From positions 1-51,955 of the forward strand of contig NZ_VKDE01000033.1 of assembly GCF_007097485.1 (NCBI RefSeq): DNA of 51,955 nucleotides. The letters are read 5' to 3'. Shown piece after piece: positions 9,912-18,181 of this stretch. The notes under the pieces are model-generated. The model saw nothing but the letters and a program-made list of their open reading frames with translations, searched no databases and was not told where the DNA came from. Made by a program: the position numbers and the translations under genes. Position 1 is the stretch's first letter. Each line of letters begins with the position of its first letter. This stretch comes from Carboxylicivirga sp. M1479. GTDB lineage: Bacteria > Bacteroidota > Bacteroidia > Bacteroidales > Marinilabiliaceae.

Positions 9912-10841
9912 CTATTCTAAAAATTTCAAATTCCGCCTTAGTCCAGCAAACTTTGTTCGTTTAAGGGCTGATTTTCGAAACACTTCCACAAATCGTTCTT
10001 CACTCAAACCATTCCACTCCTCTTTTGATAATGATAAGAAGTCAGGGTGTGGTGCAAACTCCATTTCTTTTGTTGGCCTGGCTTTCCAATTCCACGGACA
10101 AGCCTCTTGACAGATATCACAGCCAAATGCCCAGTTTTCAAACTGCCCTTCAAACTCTTCGGGAATGGCCTCGCGATGCTCTATAGTGAGGTAGGAAATG
10201 CATTTATTACTATCCAATTTATAGGGTGCAACCAATGCACCAGTTGGGCAAGCATCGATACAACGCTGGCAACCGCCGCAGGCTTCCTTTATTTCTTCAG
10301 CGGGTTGTACTTCAAGGTTACTTATTAGCTCCCCTATAAAAAAATAACTGCCTAATTTTTTATGAATCAGGTTTGTGTTTTTTCCAACCCAACCTAAGCC
10401 AGCTTTTTTTGCCCAGGCACGATCCAGCACTGGAGCAGAATCGGTAAAAACACGACCTTCAAGGGAAGTATAAATCTCTTCTTTTATAAAATTGTAAAGT
10501 TGTTGCAGCTTATCCTTAATAACAAAATGATAATCTTTTCCATAGGCATAGCGAGCTATCTTAGGAGCATTTTCATCTTGTTGTAATTCTTTAGGGGCAT
10601 AATTAAGCAATACAGAAATAACACTTTTAGCACCTTCAACCAATAAACCTGGATTAACACGCTTATCAAAGTGATTATTCATGTAATTCATGCCTGCTTG
10701 ATGACCATTACTGAGCCATTGTTGCAACTTTAGCTCATCATCAGCCAAATGATCAACAACTGAAAAACCAATATCAGAAAACCCCAAGTCAAAGGCTTTT
10801 TCTTTTATTTGTTGCTGATATGCCAGATTGATGATGCTCAT
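9912..10841 (-). CDS. queG: Epoxyqueuosine reductase
   Basis: Cobalamin-dependent iron-sulfur enzyme catalysing the last step of queuosine tRNA modification. The 309-residue protein has two 4Fe-4S clusters: CGGCQRCIDACP (starting near residue 187) and CDICQEACPW (starting near 245), after a reductase domain with the conserved DSAPVLDRAWAKKAGLGWVGKN segment. The ATG start overlaps the stop codon of the upstream gene as TAATG, suggesting translational coupling. Its length is typical of the short family form without a C-terminal HEAT extension. Confidence 0.96.
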   Translation of the reverse strand: MSIINLAYQQQIKEKAFDLGFSDIGFSVVDHLADDELKLQQWLSNGHQAGMNYMNNHFDKRVNPGLLVEGAKSVISVLLNYAPKELQQDENAPKIARYAYGKDYHFVIKDKLQQLYNFIKEEIYTSLEGRVFTDSAPVLDRAWAKKAGLGWVGKNTNLIHKKLGSYFFIGELISNLEVQPAEEIKEACGGCQRCIDACPTGALVAPYKLDSNKCISYLTIEHREAIPEEFEGQFENWAFGCDICQEACPWNWKARPTKEMEFAPHPDFLSLSKEEWNGLSEERFVEVFRKSALKRTKFAGLRRNLKFLE

Positions 10842-11290
10842 TAAACAATTGTAATTTGATGAGTCTTCGCCTGATGCACCAACGATGTTTTTAAGTCGTA
10901 AACTACTTCCTCATCAAGAAATTGGTATTCAAATTGAAATTCGGAATCAATAAGCTTAATTCTGATGGCTGTGATATTAATTTGCAATTCCTTAACATCA
11001 CTCCATTTAACTTCTTTCTTTTTGGCAAACATGCTAGTTTTTGAACGAAAACCTTCATCATCAACTAATATAAAAGAACGAGACATAAAACTCATGAGGT
11101 TTAACCCCGCTCCCATAATGGCATAATAAACCCCAAACAAAAACAATAAAATCAACTGATAAGGATGAAAACGTGTGATAGCTGAGAAGAATTGAATATA
11201 CACAGTGGCACCCATCATAACAATACCTAACAATAAACGGAGGTAGTTGACTGATGTCTTTTTATTCAGATTAATATATAATGGTTTCAT
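10841..11290 (-). CDS. Small membrane protein, possibly PH-like
   Basis: Not recognised as a named family. The 149-residue protein has a basic N-terminus, two hydrophobic membrane segments (about 18-38 and 44-66) and a soluble C-terminal domain rich in beta strands (VKWSDVKELQINITAIRIKLID). This layout resembles bacterial PH-like membrane proteins, but that is inference only. It overlaps queG by one base, so the two are probably translated together, although no functional link is evident. Confidence 0.7.
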   Translation of the reverse strand: MKPLYINLNKKTSVNYLRLLLGIVMMGATVYIQFFSAITRFHPYQLILLFLFGVYYAIMGAGLNLMSFMSRSFILVDDEGFRSKTSMFAKKKEVKWSDVKELQINITAIRIKLIDSEFQFEYQFLDEEVVYDLKTSLVHQAKTHQITIV

Positions 11291-11326
11291 TTATATAAAT
11301 ATGATTTTCAAAAGAATTGATTGACT

Positions 11327-11354
11327 AAAAAAAGCTCCCCACAGGAGAGCTTTC
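11327..11354 (-). terminator. Terminator of the suf operon
   Basis: On the minus strand a 10-bp stem with one G-U pair and a 3-base loop is followed by seven T. It lies 22 bases past the stop of the DUF59 gene. Confidence 0.9.
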
Positions 11355-11376
11355 TATATATTTTTTGAGTAAAACT

Positions 11377-11715
11377 TTACAAAAGCCCTAATTCTAACAA
11401 GGCTTCTTCAGATAACATATCCTTTGTCCATGGTGGATCAAAAGTCAGATTCAAATCTACACTTGAAATGCCATCAATCTCAGCTACCTTATCATGTACT
11501 TCCTCAGGCAATGACTCTGCCACGGGGCAGTTGGGCGATGTTAATGTCATAACAATACGTGCCTTACCAGCCTCATCAATATCAATCTCGTATATTAATC
11601 CTAAATCGTAAACATTCACAGGAATTTCGGGGTCAAAAATTGTTTTTATAACATTAATTACCTCACCTTCCAATTGTAAAAACTCGTTTCCCATTTTTTG
11701 AATATAGTGCTCCAT
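11377..11715 (-). CDS. DUF59 (MIP18/SufT-type) Fe-S assembly protein
   Basis: Member of the MIP18/PaaD-like DUF59 family, which helps deliver iron-sulfur clusters. The core reads DPEIPVNVYDLGLIYEI followed by LTSPNCP, whose Cys is the conserved residue. The frame is open to a TTG at 11733, but ATG at 11715 (112 residues) is the better start, and an ATG at 11694 is also possible. It is the last gene of the suf operon, before the terminator. SufT is a suitable provisional name but is not proven here. Confidence 0.9.
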   Translation of the reverse strand: MEHYIQKMGNEFLQLEGEVINVIKTIFDPEIPVNVYDLGLIYEIDIDEAGKARIVMTLTSPNCPVAESLPEEVHDKVAEIDGISSVDLNLTFDPPWTKDMLSEEALLELGLL

Positions 11716-11770
11716 GCCATAGGCACAGTACAATGTTTTACATTAATTTCTCTTATTCAAAACAAGTTTA

Positions 11771-12205
11771 TTAACCTTGCTTTGCTTTAAAAGCAACAGC
11801 ATACAAACGCATTTGTTTCATCATTGATAACAAACCATTTGAACGCGTTGGCGATAAGTGATCTTTAAGACCTACTTTCTCGACGAATGATAGTTCAGTA
11901 TTTAAAATTTCATCAGGCGTACGACCCGATAAAACACGGATTAACAAAGCAATAATACCCTTTGTAATAATCGCATCACTATCAGCTGAATAATTAATCT
12001 TTCCATCGACAAGTTCGGCATAAACCCACACTTTAGACTGGCACCCTTCTATCAGGTTTTGCTCTAAGCGCCATTCATCCTTAAAGCCTTCCAAGTCATT
12101 ACCAATCTCAATTAAATAAGCGTATTTATCCATCCACTCATCAAAAGAAGCAAATTCTTCAACGATTTCTTCTTGTACCTCGTTTATTGTCATGATGTCG
12201 TTCAT
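11771..12205 (-). CDS. sufE: Cysteine desulfuration protein SufE
   Basis: Accepts the persulfide sulfur from SufS and passes it to the SufBCD scaffold. The 144-residue protein shows the catalytic Cys C55 in LIEGCQSKVWV, the D/E-W segment FKDEWRLEQ before it and the C-terminal LSPTRSNGLLSM helix typical of SufE. It starts with ATG, about 40 bases after sufS. Its position in sufB-C-D-S-E order supports the SufE assignment over the homologous CsdE. Confidence 0.96.
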   Translation of the reverse strand: MNDIMTINEVQEEIVEEFASFDEWMDKYAYLIEIGNDLEGFKDEWRLEQNLIEGCQSKVWVYAELVDGKINYSADSDAIITKGIIALLIRVLSGRTPDEILNTELSFVEKVGLKDHLSPTRSNGLLSMMKQMRLYAVAFKAKQG

Positions 12206-12244
12206 CTTTATAAATGCTGTGCAAAATTGATAATTATAACTGAA

Positions 12245-13465
12245 TCAACCAAACAGCTGAGCCACTCTACTAATACCATCTACCAATTTATCAACCTCAT
12301 CTTTGGTATTATAAATTGCAAAAGAAGCACGAATAGTTCCTGGAATATTAAAAAATTGCATAAGTGGCTGAGCACAATGATGACCCGTACGCACAGCTAT
12401 CCCCATTTTATCAAGCATGGTACCTAAATCAAAGGGATGAATGTCTCCCACGAGGAAAGAGATCACACTTGCCTTTTGCTTTGCTGTACCAAAAAATCGA
12501 ATATTAGGAATCGTTGAAAGCCTTTCCGTTGCATAATCTAATAATTCTTGCTCATATTGCGCAATATTATCCAATCCTATGGCATTCACATAATCAATGG
12601 CTGCACCCAAACCTACGGAGCCACTAAAATCAGGCGTCCCTGCTTCAAATTTAAATGGCAATTCGTTATAACTCGTCCCCTCAAAAGATACGGTTTTGAT
12701 CATCTCGCCACCTCCCTGATAGGGCTCCATTTTATTTAGCCATTCCTCTTTTCCGTATAAAGCACCAATACCCGTTGGTCCATAAAGCTTGTGACCACTA
12801 AAAACGTAAAAATCGCAATCCAATGCTTGTACGTCTACCTCAACATGCTGTACTGCCTGCGCTCCATCAACCATCACAGGAATACCCAAAGTATGTGCCT
12901 TGCTAATAATTTCCTTAATCGGATTAATGGTTCCCAATGCATTGGAAATATGAGCAAGAGATACCAACTTAGTTTTAGCATTGATTAGCTCATCAACATT
13001 ATCCAAAATTAATTCTCCAGACTCATTAATTGGAATATACTTTAGCACGATGCCTTTTCGCTTCTCAAGCAACTGCCAAGGCACAATATTAGAGTGATGT
13101 TCCAGCTGAGTGACTAAAACTTCATCGCCTTGGTTTAAAAAAGTTTCGCCAAAAGAATGAGCCACCAAATTAATAGCCTCGGTTGTGCCACGTGTAAAAA
13201 CTACTTCATGGGAATGTTTAGCATTAAGAAATTGCTGTACTTTACCACGAGCATCTTCATGCGCTTGAGTGCAAACATTACTTAAGTGATGAACACCCCT
13301 ATGAATATTACTATTGTATTTTTCGTACACCTCCGAAACAGCATCAATCACAACTTGCGGTTTGTGAGTTGTTGCTGCGTTATCCAAATAAACCAATGGT
13401 TTTCCGTGAACTGTTTCCTTTAATATGGGGAAATCACTGCGAATTTGTTCAATATTTATACTCAT
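12245..13465 (-). CDS. sufS: Cysteine desulfurase SufS
   Basis: PLP-dependent class V aminotransferase-fold enzyme that removes sulfur from cysteine for cluster assembly. From the ATG at 13465 it is 406 residues. The PLP lysine is K226 in FSGHKLYGPTG and the persulfide Cys is C364 in RTGHHCAQP, the same positions as in E. coli SufS. The frame extends upstream to 13513, but that part is hydrophobic, overlaps a repeat-like intergenic insert and is unlike the family, so the internal ATG is chosen. Confidence 0.97.
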   Translation of the reverse strand: MSINIEQIRSDFPILKETVHGKPLVYLDNAATTHKPQVVIDAVSEVYEKYNSNIHRGVHHLSNVCTQAHEDARGKVQQFLNAKHSHEVVFTRGTTEAINLVAHSFGETFLNQGDEVLVTQLEHHSNIVPWQLLEKRKGIVLKYIPINESGELILDNVDELINAKTKLVSLAHISNALGTINPIKEIISKAHTLGIPVMVDGAQAVQHVEVDVQALDCDFYVFSGHKLYGPTGIGALYGKEEWLNKMEPYQGGGEMIKTVSFEGTSYNELPFKFEAGTPDFSGSVGLGAAIDYVNAIGLDNIAQYEQELLDYATERLSTIPNIRFFGTAKQKASVISFLVGDIHPFDLGTMLDKMGIAVRTGHHCAQPLMQFFNIPGTIRASFAIYNTKDEVDKLVDGISRVAQLFG

Positions 13466-13485
13466 CTGGATAAGAATTAAATTTA

Positions 13486-13540
13486 CGACAAAGACACAAA
13501 GAGCAACAAGCATATTTCACTTGAGATCTTAGTGTCTTCG
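13486..13540. repeat. Degenerate inverted-repeat element between sufD and sufS
   Basis: An 18-base left arm (13486-13503, ACAAAGACACAAAG core) faces a 13-base right arm (13528-13540, CTTAGTGTCTTCG). Aligned in inverted orientation, both contain CGA...AGACACnAAG. It explains most of the 120-base gap in an otherwise compact operon and resembles the element at 33932-34160. Confidence 0.45.
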
Positions 13541-13585
13541 ATATTTTATAGCTTCAGATTGCTTGAAGCAAGACCTACAATTTGT

Positions 13586-14974
13586 TTACAAGCAACTCAC
13601 GCTACTACCTTGCTGACCACATACTACACATGAATCACACTTATCAAACTCTCCTCTGAAACGCTTTTCAACCAAGCTTCTGATATTCTCTTTCAAAGGT
13701 TCTACCCGAATTTTTTCGATGACCTCGTAAGCAAATGCAAACATCAATAAAATGCGCCCTTCCGTTTGGTTGATTCCACGTGCTCTCAAATAGAACATGG
13801 CCTCATCGTCCAACTGACCAACTGTGGCACCATGACTACATTTAACATCATCAGCATAAATTTCGAGCTGTGGCTTACTATTAATCTTTGCATTATCGGT
13901 TAACAACAAGTTATTGTTACTCTGATACGCATTGGTTTGTTGCGCATCAGGACGTACCAATACGCGTCCCGTAAAAGCTCCAGAAGCTGAATCATCCATC
14001 ACTCCTTTAAACAGCTCAAAGCTTTGGCAATTAGGCTTTGCGTGGTCGATAAATGTGAAGTTATCCACATGCTGGTTTTTATCACTTAGATACAATCCAT
14101 ACACATGACTCTCGCAATGCTCATCATCCATGGTTACACGAATATTATTACGTGTAACACCAGAATGTAAAGTCAAGTTGTTTGTCAGAATATTAGAATG
14201 TTTCTTTTGATGCACATACATACCAGAAACCTGCGTGGTCAAGTTATGCTGATTCTGCACATTGTAAATATCAAACACGCTATTCTCTTTAACAAACACC
14301 TCAGTTAAGTTATTAATCACAAACTTTTGAGGAGAGATGGTATGGTCACACAGCATCACCTTTACTTGTGCATTTTCTTCCACAACAATTAAGTTTCGTT
14401 GAAACACCAAGCGGTCGTTATCACCTGACATGATATTTACCAACTGAATAGGCTTCTCAACAACTACACCCTTTGGCACATAAATAAATGCACCATCTTG
14501 CGCAAAAGCAGTATTCATTGCTGCCATGGCATCCAGGTTGTTGGGAGTATTTTCGTTGTAATATTTTTCAAACACCTCAGGATATTGCTCAGCTTTCTCG
14601 CGAATACTGCCTACGACAACACCTTTTGGCAATTGATTACAATCATCCTGATTAGCGAACCACCCATTTATTAAAAAAACATTGTGTGTATCCAATTCAG
14701 GTACGCCACAATTAAAATTCTCTGCGGCACCTTCCAAAGCCGCATCAGATGAAAGAGCGATATCAAACGATCCTTTAAAAAACGGCTGTAAATTGGTGTA
14801 TTTATATTCTTCTACCTTGTTCGAAGGAATTCCTTTTTCAACAAACAAATCAAAAGCCTTAGCCCTTGAAGCATTCATTTTTTCAGGTGCCCCATTTTCC
14901 AAAAGAGAAAGATTCTCTTTGTACAACTGGCTATATTCTTCTTGCAGATTAACAATTCGGCAAGTTTTATTCAT
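13586..14974 (-). CDS. sufD: Fe-S cluster assembly protein SufD
   Basis: Scaffold subunit that pairs with SufB and the ATPase SufC to build iron-sulfur clusters. The 462-residue protein has a helical N-terminal part, a central beta-helix (about 150-390) and the conserved SufBD C-terminal region (KCSHGATVGQLDDEAMFYLRARGI). The tail ends with four cysteines (446, 449, 452, 461; CDSCVVCG then SVSC), which is more Cys-rich than I expect for SufD. The start is an ATG. The gaps to sufC (114 bases) and sufS (120 bases) both hold repeat-like sequence. Confidence 0.95.
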   Translation of the reverse strand: MNKTCRIVNLQEEYSQLYKENLSLLENGAPEKMNASRAKAFDLFVEKGIPSNKVEEYKYTNLQPFFKGSFDIALSSDAALEGAAENFNCGVPELDTHNVFLINGWFANQDDCNQLPKGVVVGSIREKAEQYPEVFEKYYNENTPNNLDAMAAMNTAFAQDGAFIYVPKGVVVEKPIQLVNIMSGDNDRLVFQRNLIVVEENAQVKVMLCDHTISPQKFVINNLTEVFVKENSVFDIYNVQNQHNLTTQVSGMYVHQKKHSNILTNNLTLHSGVTRNNIRVTMDDEHCESHVYGLYLSDKNQHVDNFTFIDHAKPNCQSFELFKGVMDDSASGAFTGRVLVRPDAQQTNAYQSNNNLLLTDNAKINSKPQLEIYADDVKCSHGATVGQLDDEAMFYLRARGINQTEGRILLMFAFAYEVIEKIRVEPLKENIRSLVEKRFRGEFDKCDSCVVCGQQGSSVSCL

Positions 14975-14987
14975 AATCTCAAAATTT

Positions 14988-15086
14988 AGTATTGAGTATC
15001 AAGTACAAAGTCTCAAGCTTTTTTTGCCTGATAAATATAGAGTAAGTCCAAACTCTGTACTCACTACTCTGCACTCATTACTAAAA
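14988..15086. repeat. Short degenerate repeats of an AGTAnTGAGT type
   Basis: The sufC-sufD gap is made of short variants of AGTA(C/T)TGAGTA and AGTGCAGAGT, read on the minus strand, split by a stretch around 15018-15040. I see no ORF, promoter or terminator. It looks like degenerate filler sequence of the sort scattered through Bacteroidota intergenic regions. Confidence 0.4.
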
Positions 15087-15088
15087 TA

Positions 15089-15841
15089 TTAATCTTCAAA
15101 CTCCTTTTTAATCCAATCATAACCCTTTTCTTCCAACTCATGGGCTAACTCTTTACCTGCTGATTTTACAATGCGACCTTTATAAAGAACATGTACAAAA
15201 TCAGGCACAATGTGATCAAGCAAACGTTGGTAATGCGTAATAACAATGGTAGATGTTTCTGGCGATTTCAACTTATTAACACCATTTGCCACAACGCGCA
15301 AAGCATCAATATCCAAACCTGAATCGGTTTCATCAAGTATGGCTAGTTTTGGCTCTAACATGGCCATCTGAAAAATTTCATTCTTCTTTTTCTCACCTCC
15401 AGAGAATCCTTCGTTAACTGAGCGATTAGTTAAATTTGAGTCTATCTCAACTAACTTTTTCTTCTCACGCATCAACTTCAAAAACTCACTTGCTGTATAC
15501 GGATCTTTTTCGGCATACTTACGATGTTCATTAACAGCTGTACGCATGAAGTTAACCATGCTAACACCAGGTATTTCTACCGGATATTGAAAACTCAAAA
15601 ACAAACCTTCGCGAGCACGATCTTCAGGTGCTAAATCAAGTAAGTCCTTATCGTTAAAAGAGACCTCACCTTCTACAACTTCAAATTTCTCATTTCCTGC
15701 CAATACAGATGACAAAGTACTTTTACCCGAGCCATTTGGCCCCATAATGGCATGTACTTCGCCTGGTTTAACTTCAAGGTTAATACCTCGTAATATTTCC
15801 TTGTCGTCTATTTTGGCGTGTAAATCTTTTATGACTAACAT
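15089..15841 (-). CDS. sufC: Fe-S cluster assembly ATPase SufC
   Basis: ABC-type ATPase that drives conformational change in the SufBCD complex. The 250-residue protein has Walker A GPNGSGKS at 34-41, the signature segment NEGFSGGEKKKNEI and Walker B LAILDETDSGLD. It is cytosolic and lacks any membrane segment. It starts with ATG, 47 bases after sufB. Confidence 0.98.
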   Translation of the reverse strand: MLVIKDLHAKIDDKEILRGINLEVKPGEVHAIMGPNGSGKSTLSSVLAGNEKFEVVEGEVSFNDKDLLDLAPEDRAREGLFLSFQYPVEIPGVSMVNFMRTAVNEHRKYAEKDPYTASEFLKLMREKKKLVEIDSNLTNRSVNEGFSGGEKKKNEIFQMAMLEPKLAILDETDSGLDIDALRVVANGVNKLKSPETSTIVITHYQRLLDHIVPDFVHVLYKGRIVKSAGKELAHELEEKGYDWIKKEFED

Positions 15842-15888
15842 ATATTGTTACTATAATGAGTTTCTACTTTATTTAACTAATTGGTGGA

Positions 15889-17337
15889 TTAACCCACACT
15901 ACCTTCTAGGCTAATTTGCAATAACTTTTGCGCTTCAACAGCAAATTCCATCGGCAATTGATTGATGACTTCTTTTACATAGCCATTAACAATTAAGCCA
16001 ACAGCATCTTCTGTACTCATTCCACGCTGATTACAATAGAATATTTGGTCTTCTCCAATTTTAGAAGTTGTTGCTTCATGCTCTACTTTGGCCGAATTAT
16101 TGGCAATTTCCAGGTAAGGGAATGTGTGAGCTCCACACTTATCACCCATCAACAATGAGTCACACTGACTAAAGTTACGGGCATTTTCAGCTTTTTTAGA
16201 AACCTTAACCAAACCACGATAACTATTCTGACTCTTACCCGCTGAGACACCTTTTGAAACAATGAGGCTTCGGGTATTTTTACCCAAGTGAATCATTTTG
16301 GTTCCTGTATCGGCCTGCTGATGATTATTAGTAACAGCAACACTGTAAAATTCACCTACAGAATGATCTCCTTGCAACACACAACTCGGATATTTCCAGG
16401 TTATTGCAGATCCAGTTTCAACCTGTGTCCACATTACTTTTGAGTAGTCACCTTTACAAAGAGCTCGCTTAGTTACGAAATTATAAATACCTCCTACCCC
16501 ATTTTTATCACCAGGATACCAGTTTTGAACGGTTGAATATTTTACTTCTGCACGATCCAAGGTCACAATTTCCACAATGGCAGCATGCAATTGATTTTCA
16601 TCGCGCTGAGGAGCTGTACAACCTTCAAGGTAACTTACGTAGCTATCTTCATCGGCTACAATTAAGGTACGTTCAAACTGTCCTGTGTTGATAGCATTAA
16701 TCCGGAAATATGTTGACAACTCCATTGGGCATCGAACGCCTTTTGGAATGTAAACAAATGAGCCATCGCTAAATACAGCAGCGTTTAAAGCTCCGAAATA
16801 ATTATCTTGATGAGGCACAACCGAACCAAGGTATTTCTTGATCAAGTCAGGGTACTCCTGAACCGCTTCACTAATGGAACAAAAAATAATGCCCTTCTCT
16901 GCTAAGGTTTCTTTAAAAGTTGTTTTAACCGAAACACTATCTATTACGGCATCAACCGCTACGCCTGCTAACACTTTTTGCTCATCTAATGGAATACCTA
17001 ATTTATCAAAAGTCGCTTTTAAGTCAGGATCTACTTCATCCATACTTTCAAGCTCAGGTTTCTTTTTAGGCACCGCATAATAAATAATATCCTGAAAGTC
17101 GATTTCTGGGATATTCAGTTGCGCCCAATCAGGTTTTTTCATGGTTAACCAATGACGAAAAGCCTTTAATCGGAACTCAAGCATAAACTCAGGCTCCTTC
17201 TTTTTCGCCGAAATCAAACGCACGATGTTCTCGTTCAATCCTGTTGGGAACTCCTCCATCTCGATATCGGTGTAAAACCCATATTTATATTCCCCACCGG
17301 TTACTTCTTCTAATATTTTATCTTGATCTTCAGCCAT
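15889..17337 (-). CDS. sufB: Fe-S cluster assembly protein SufB
   Basis: Main scaffold subunit on which nascent iron-sulfur clusters form. The 482-residue protein matches the family length and carries long conserved blocks, including [54 protein letters not shown] and the C-terminal region [21 protein letters not shown]. It is the first gene of the operon sufB-C-D-S-E-DUF59, starts with ATG and has a promoter-like box about 100 bases upstream. There is no SufR-like repressor, SufA or SufU gene in the window. Confidence 0.98.
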   Translation of the reverse strand: MAEDQDKILEEVTGGEYKYGFYTDIEMEEFPTGLNENIVRLISAKKKEPEFMLEFRLKAFRHWLTMKKPDWAQLNIPEIDFQDIIYYAVPKKKPELESMDEVDPDLKATFDKLGIPLDEQKVLAGVAVDAVIDSVSVKTTFKETLAEKGIIFCSISEAVQEYPDLIKKYLGSVVPHQDNYFGALNAAVFSDGSFVYIPKGVRCPMELSTYFRINAINTGQFERTLIVADEDSYVSYLEGCTAPQRDENQLHAAIVEIVTLDRAEVKYSTVQNWYPGDKNGVGGIYNFVTKRALCKGDYSKVMWTQVETGSAITWKYPSCVLQGDHSVGEFYSVAVTNNHQQADTGTKMIHLGKNTRSLIVSKGVSAGKSQNSYRGLVKVSKKAENARNFSQCDSLLMGDKCGAHTFPYLEIANNSAKVEHEATTSKIGEDQIFYCNQRGMSTEDAVGLIVNGYVKEVINQLPMEFAVEAQKLLQISLEGSVG

Positions 17338-17440
17338 ATTTAACTTTAACTCTCGTTCGTCAATCTAACAACAAAGCATATTTTAAGTTCATTGTTGATT
17401 TATCATTCAGTTATAAGTGGATTATTTGCTTATTAAGTCG

Positions 17441-17448
17441 CAAAAATA
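17441..17448 (-). promoter_or_regulatory. Promoter -7 box for the suf operon
   Basis: The minus strand reads TATTTTTG, an exact TAnnTTTG match, 104 bases before the sufB ATG. A good -33 element is not visible. The rest of the 287-base gap (17338-17624) is AT-rich and holds no gene. Confidence 0.5.
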
Positions 17449-17624
17449 AGTAATTATTAAGATTAAATAAAAATATTAAATAGCGAATCGAATGCTATAT
17501 AACATCCTTTATTAATAAACAATTGCCACAATCAAGGTCGCGCTCAAATAAAGCACACCTGCAATACAGTAATAGTCATTATTTCAAACTCTCAACCTCT
17601 TATTCAGTACTTCAATTACTTTAT

Positions 17625-18086
17625 TTAACCAAACTTAATATCTGAAGGATTACCCGGTAAAATAAAACCACCAGGACGTTGCTCCAGGATCTTTTTATAC
17701 ATACCCTTGGCCATATTTTGAGCTCGCATTTTTGCCTTATCAGCCATTTCACCCTCGAATAAACTATCTAAAGTTTCGCTCCACAGGCTCACCCACCTAT
17801 CAAAATGTTTGGTTGTTATTGCTTGTTTAAAAACCTTATCTACTCCGTGGTGTGCCTTGGCCGGATTACCATCAAATCCTCTTTTCTCCATCAGGTTAAG
17901 CTCCCAAAAAGCAGTTAAAAGTTCATAATGCTTCTCCCACTCTTCATCACCTTTAATCATGGCATTAAAAAAAGGACCCAGCAAATCATCTTTTTGAACT
18001 TTACTATAAAATGTACGCACTAATTTTTCAATATCGCTGCGTGTTTGTAATTTTGATTTTGTCATTGGAGTATCATTATTGATCAT
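17625..18086 (-). CDS. Truncated haemoglobin, group III type
   Basis: Small haem protein that likely binds oxygen or nitric oxide. From the ATG at 18086 it is 153 residues; the globin core starts around residue 16. Seen motifs are the B-helix FYSKVQKDDLLGPFF, AKAHHGVDKVF and KHFDRWVSLWSETLDSLFEG, which together match group III truncated globins; H79/H80 and H94 are candidate haem-pocket histidines. The frame runs back to a TTG at 18161, only 20 bases from the divergent gene, so that start is unlikely; ATG at 18065 is also possible. It lies just upstream of the suf operon. Confidence 0.85.
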   Translation of the reverse strand: MINNDTPMTKSKLQTRSDIEKLVRTFYSKVQKDDLLGPFFNAMIKGDEEWEKHYELLTAFWELNLMEKRGFDGNPAKAHHGVDKVFKQAITTKHFDRWVSLWSETLDSLFEGEMADKAKMRAQNMAKGMYKKILEQRPGGFILPGNPSDIKFG

Positions 18087-18181
18087 ACTAGAAACAGGAC
18101 TCCTTACCTTTTGTTTAAGTAGATCTTTAGTTATGTTTTTTTTGATAGAAGAACCATGCAAAACAAAAGAAACAATTTATC

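Noticed and set aside
13466-13513. N-terminal extension of SufS
   Set aside because: The 16 extra residues are hydrophobic, overlap a repeat element and are not part of the family; the internal ATG gives K226 and C364 at their usual positions.
18087-18161. N-terminal extension of the truncated haemoglobin
   Set aside because: It would use a TTG only 20 bases from the divergent GTG start and leave no room for promoters; the globin fold begins later.
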